Shown here: one piece after another, positions 33,363-36,474 of the stretch
Position numbering within the stretch: position 1 is the stretch's first letter
How the letters are laid out: each line of letters opens with the position of its first letter
Source: Bryobacteraceae bacterium
Lineage (GTDB): Bacteria > Acidobacteriota > Terriglobia > Bryobacterales > Bryobacteraceae
Assembly (NCBI GenBank): GCA_019748195.1
Contig: JAIEPW010000112.1
Coordinates: forward strand, 1 to 36,474
Direction of reading: 5' to 3'
DNA: 36,474 bases
The notes under the pieces: generated by a model
Database searches by the model: none
What the model was told of the DNA's origin: nothing
Seen by the model: only the letters and a program-made list of their open reading frames with translations
Position numbers and translations under genes: made by a program

Positions 33363-35926
33363 CAGTTTTGGCTTGCTTTCGGGACCGCCCCCGGCACGCG
33401 CATTCCTCCGAACACCAGGCCGGGCAGCACGTTCTGCTTACCGCTCACCATGCCCACCAGCGAATCGAGCGTCAGGCCGAAGAAGCTGCCGGAGGAAGCG
33501 ACAACGATGCGATCCGGCTCCCCGTAGACGTAGATGAGGGCGGGATCGCGGTCGATTTGCAGGGCGTCCATGGACTTCTGCTGCTCGGGCGACAACAGGC
33601 CGCTTTGCTTCAACTGATCGGCGAGCGGGCCCACGGCGACGCCGAGGTTGTAATACAGCAGCGCGGAGAAGTGCGTGTAGCCGTCGCGCGGCAACTGGGA
33701 GCGGAACCGGCTGGAATTCACCAGGGACCCGCCGGCGGCGCGGGTGGAGATCGCCGTGATCAGCAGCTCCCGGCTGGGCGCCATCAGCAGGTAGTTGTCG
33801 GCGAAGGTGTAGTGAATCTCCACCGGCAGCTTCGCGGTCTTCAGCGCGTGGAAGGTCCGGCCGCTGAACTCCTCGCGCGACTTGACGATTTGCGACTGCG
33901 CCATTTCCGGGGTGCGGTTCACTTCCTCCACCAGCCGCGCGACCATGTCGTCGACGGCGGCCGGGTTGTAGACTTCGGCAATGATCTTGAAGCTGGGAAC
34001 CGGCAGCAGCGGACCGTCGGCGGCGAAGGTGAACTCGCCTCCGAAGGCGGCGGCGGAATCGACGACCGCGCGGGCCATCGGACTGCGCAACGCTTTCTGC
34101 TGATCGGCCGAACTGGTCATCGACAGAAGATCCTCCAGCATGCCGCGCGCGTTCTTCACCACAAAGGCCGCGGCGAAACTCGCTTCCGGCGTCACGAACT
34201 CGAGCGCGCCCATCGGGGCCGGCGCCGCCAGCCAGCTCGCCACGCCGCGCCGGTCGCCCCGGAATCCCAGCGATGCACGGGTCTCGGTTTTGCCCCCGCG
34301 TTCCCGCCGCTCGATCACCAGGCTGCGCAGATCGGTGAGACCCGACTTGGCCAGCGCGGTGTCTGAAGTAGAAACGTTGCCGGCGAGGATTTGTTCCATG
34401 TCGGCGGCAAAAACCCAGTTGGCGCCGCCCTCGTAGGTCTTCAGCACGCTCTTGCCGAACGCCGAGGACGCAAATCCGCCGCCGCCGCGCGAGACTTCGA
34501 GCAAGGTGGCCGGCTCGACGCCCATGGCGATGCGGCCGTTCTCGATCAGGGCGAGGGGCAGCCCGCGCCGGGCCGCGCCCAGGCCGGCGGCGCTTTCGGC
34601 GAACTGAATGGCGGCTTTGTCGCCGGCCACCTCGCGGAGCTGCGTTTCCAGGAACGAACGGATCTCGGGGTTGCGCACCTCGGCCAGGATCACCGGATCG
34701 CGAAAGCCCTTGGACCCGTCGCGCGACACCGCGACCACGATCTCGTCACCCAGGTATTCGTTCAGCAGGCGGACCTTCTCCAGCATTCCGCGGAGCCGGA
34801 CCGAATCGGCCTCATTCCACCAGTCGCGCAGCACGGCGCTTTCCCGGACGCGGTCCTCGAAGATGCGGGTCGCGTCGGCGATGGTCGCGCTCAGGTTGGG
34901 AATCGCGGCGTAAATGGCCGTATCCGCCGGAACGTATTGGACCAGCTTGCTCTGATAGCGGAGCGCCGGACCCGGAAGCGCGTCGAGCTTCTTCTGAATC
35001 AGGGCCAGATCGCCGAGCAGGGCCAGATACCGGACATGTTCCTTGCTCCAGGCGATGTCGTCGGCCACGCTGGTATTCTCGAGAGCGGGGCTGGTGGCGC
35101 TTTGGTCGCCCGGCTTCAGCATCCGCGCGTTGCCGCCCTGCTCCACCTTCACTGAACCTTCGATGACGGAGACGCGGGAGCCCTTGGCGCCGCTCGAAAC
35201 CGCGAAAATGGTGCCCTTCACCGATACCACCGCGTCGCGGGTGGCCACGCGCAATTCGCCGCTGCGCTGCTTGGCGGCTTCCACGATGACGTTGCCGCGA
35301 TCGAGTTGAACGGTGGATCCGCGCCAGCCGCGCGAAACGGCGACTTCGCTGCGCTCCGCCACTTCCACCAGCGAGCCGTCATGGAGCCGGAGGACGGCGC
35401 GCGATCCCTTGGCGGTGCGAACTTCCTCGTTCTCGCCGAGCTCGGCGCCAGGGGCGAGGCGCGCGCTGGCCGAGTCCGACACGCGGAACAACTCGCCCTC
35501 CACCATCGCGACCGTCGCTCGCGGGCCGGACGGAGTCACGAACATGCGGAAGGCAACCACGGAAGCAAATCCGATCACCAGCATCGCCGCCGCCGCGAAT
35601 CCCCATTGGAGCCACGGCTGGGGGCGGCTCGGCTCGGGCCGCCGGAAGGTGGCGCGCGGCGATTCGGCCCGCTCCAGCGCCTTGCGGCAGTCGACGCAGG
35701 CGTGGGTATGGTCTTCAAACAGCAGCCGGCGCGAGGGCGTCAACGCGTCCTCGCGGTAATCGGAGATCAGCGCCTGAAAATCGGCGCAGGAACGGAGCTT
35801 CTCCGGGGCGGCGGGCGCCGCCGACAGCCTCGCCCACACCCGCTCGGAGGCCTGTGTGACCGCCTGCTCGGGAACCTGCTCGTCCCGGATTTCCTTCATC
35901 AACGCTTCGAAGTTCTGCTTGGTCAT
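33362..35926 (-). CDS. Anti-sigma factor with zinc finger, FecR domain and large extracytoplasmic region
   Basis: An 854-aa protein. Residues 1-90 are cytoplasmic and contain a zf-HC2/ZAS anti-sigma motif: Cys47, then His73-x3-Cys77-x2-Cys80 (HTHACVDC). One membrane helix follows at ~108-130. Residues ~140-260 are a FecR domain ([50 protein letters not shown]). The remaining ~550 residues are an extracytoplasmic region of alternating beta/alpha pieces ([30 protein letters not shown]) that recalls DUF3352-like proteins. It would hold the adjacent sigma factor and release it on an outer signal. It lies 12 bp after the sigma gene and overlaps the next gene by one base. Confidence 0.85.
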   Translation of the reverse strand: MTKQNFEALMKEIRDEQVPEQAVTQASERVWARLSAAPAAPEKLRSCADFQALISDYREDALTPSRRLLFEDHTHACVDCRKALERAESPRATFRRPEPSRPQPWLQWGFAAAAMLVIGFASVVAFRMFVTPSGPRATVAMVEGELFRVSDSASARLAPGAELGENEEVRTAKGSRAVLRLHDGSLVEVAERSEVAVSRGWRGSTVQLDRGNVIVEAAKQRSGELRVATRDAVVSVKGTIFAVSSGAKGSRVSVIEGSVKVEQGGNARMLKPGDQSATSPALENTSVADDIAWSKEHVRYLALLGDLALIQKKLDALPGPALRYQSKLVQYVPADTAIYAAIPNLSATIADATRIFEDRVRESAVLRDWWNEADSVRLRGMLEKVRLLNEYLGDEIVVAVSRDGSKGFRDPVILAEVRNPEIRSFLETQLREVAGDKAAIQFAESAAGLGAARRGLPLALIENGRIAMGVEPATLLEVSRGGGGFASSAFGKSVLKTYEGGANWVFAADMEQILAGNVSTSDTALAKSGLTDLRSLVIERRERGGKTETRASLGFRGDRRGVASWLAAPAPMGALEFVTPEASFAAAFVVKNARGMLEDLLSMTSSADQQKALRSPMARAVVDSAAAFGGEFTFAADGPLLPVPSFKIIAEVYNPAAVDDMVARLVEEVNRTPEMAQSQIVKSREEFSGRTFHALKTAKLPVEIHYTFADNYLLMAPSRELLITAISTRAAGGSLVNSSRFRSQLPRDGYTHFSALLYYNLGVAVGPLADQLKQSGLLSPEQQKSMDALQIDRDPALIYVYGEPDRIVVASSGSFFGLTLDSLVGMVSGKQNVLPGLVFGGMRVPGAVPKASQN

Positions 35927-35938
35927 GACTGTCTCCGC

Positions 35939-36463
35939 TTACGCACTTTTCAACTGCGCCGCTCCCAATTCCTTCTGCAACTGCTTCCTGGCCCGGTGCA
36001 CGGTTACGGCCACCATGATCTGGCTCATGTTCAACATTTTGGCGATTTCCGGGTTGGAATGCCCCTCGAAAAACCGCAACGCGAAAATCTCGGCGGTACG
36101 CGGAGCCAGTTTCGCCAGCGCGCCCCGCAAGGCCTGACGCAACTCCCGAAGCTCGGTGCATACCGCGCTCGAAGGCATGTCCTCCAGCGGAATGCTGCGG
36201 GCTGCCTGGCGGGATCGCACCACGTCCAGCGCGGCATTCACCGCCGCCCGTCTCAGGTAGCTCTCCGGATTCTTCATCTCGGCCGAGTTCTCATCGCGGC
36301 GCAGCAGCCGCATGAACACCGTCTGCAGCACGTCTTCGGCGTCTGAGGCGTTGCCCGTCACGCGGTAGGCGGTCCGGAACACCATCGACTTGTGCGCTGC
36401 GAACAACTCTTCCAGCTCGCGCGGTACGGTGGAAACGGTCGCCTCCTCAGTTAAGAGCTGCAC
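35939..36463 (-). CDS. ECF-type RNA polymerase sigma factor
   Basis: A 174-aa sigma-70 family protein of extracytoplasmic-function type. Region 2 is visible as LFAAHKSMVFRTAYRVTGN with ASDAEDVLQTVFMRLLRR, and region 4 as LAPRTAEIFALRFFEGHSNPEIAKMLNMS then VAVTVHRARKQLQKEL, the promoter-recognition HTH. Regions 1 and 3 are missing, as usual for the class. The first gene of the operon, it probably activates its own promoter upstream of the window edge. GTG at 36461-36463 is used as start; an ATG at 36465-36467 is out of frame. A GAGGAGG within the first codons could instead serve a slightly later start, but no standard start codon follows it. Confidence 0.9.
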   Translation of the reverse strand: MQLLTEEATVSTVPRELEELFAAHKSMVFRTAYRVTGNASDAEDVLQTVFMRLLRRDENSAEMKNPESYLRRAAVNAALDVVRSRQAARSIPLEDMPSSAVCTELRELRQALRGALAKLAPRTAEIFALRFFEGHSNPEIAKMLNMSQIMVAVTVHRARKQLQKELGAAQLKSA

Positions 36464-36474
36464 CCATGCGCCTC

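Noticed and set aside
31875-33527. 550-codon plus-strand frame
   Set aside because: Antisense to the ABC operon; no conserved motif.

Overview
The window is a dense, high-G+C stretch of a Gram-negative bacterial chromosome. The gene mix suggests a soil Acidobacteriota, most likely of the Solibacter/Bryobacter type: exosortase with EpsI, an S55 peptidase, BNR and beta-propeller secreted proteins, NatAB-like ABC exporters, ECF sigma/FecR control, and glutamate formimidoyltransferase. That placement is inferred from gene content, not from a marker gene. No rRNA, tRNA, CRISPR array or insertion-sequence transposase was recognised. Most genes start with ATG, GTG or TTG, overlap by 1-4 bp in operons, and often end in overlapping stop codons where they converge.

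Layout. (1) 1-3059: a partial phospholipase-D-like reading frame at the left edge, a GAF-domain/BNR-repeat pair on the minus strand, and a membrane protein on the plus strand. (2) 3199-7103 (minus): an S55 (SpoIVB-type) serine peptidase translationally coupled to a 718-aa secreted beta-propeller protein. (3) 7184-9782 (plus): exosortase, EpsI and a secreted prolyl-oligopeptidase-like hydrolase whose ribosome binding site lies inside a hairpin. (4) 9836-12687: a DUF2252 protein, a small free-standing CheW-domain protein (minus) and a secreted metal-binding-motif protein. (5) 12969-14412 (minus): a lone haem-copper oxidase subunit III and an S4-domain 23S-type pseudouridine synthase. (6) 14417-19155 (plus): an operon of ftcD, a cation/proton antiporter, truA with a very long Arg/Pro/Gly-rich tail, and a zinc-ribbon membrane protein.

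(7) 18998-20788 is the most unusual region. The junction between the zinc-ribbon gene and the convergent GNAT gene is present twice as a 223-bp ungapped direct repeat of about 90% identity. Between the copies is a lower-G+C cassette with its own promoter-like and terminator-like sequences, encoding a cysteine-rich secreted small protein and a second exported protein.

(8) 20720-25759: GNAT acetyltransferase, DinB-like protein, an ABC exporter pair (minus), and a RES-type toxin-antitoxin operon preceded by a perfect 14-bp inverted repeat that ends at the antitoxin start codon. (9) 25816-29503: an MBL-fold/double-rhodanese sulfur enzyme, a metallophosphoesterase and a GT-C-like membrane protein. 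(10) 29504-36463 (minus): a six-gene operon of ECF sigma factor, a zinc-finger/FecR anti-sigma sensor fused to a large extracytoplasmic region, and two ATPase/permease pairs. One permease carries a BamE-like domain in its outer loop.

Functional themes are cell-surface sorting and envelope stress or transport control, plus accessory modules (toxin-antitoxin operon, cysteine-rich cassette) set among housekeeping RNA-modification and metabolic genes.
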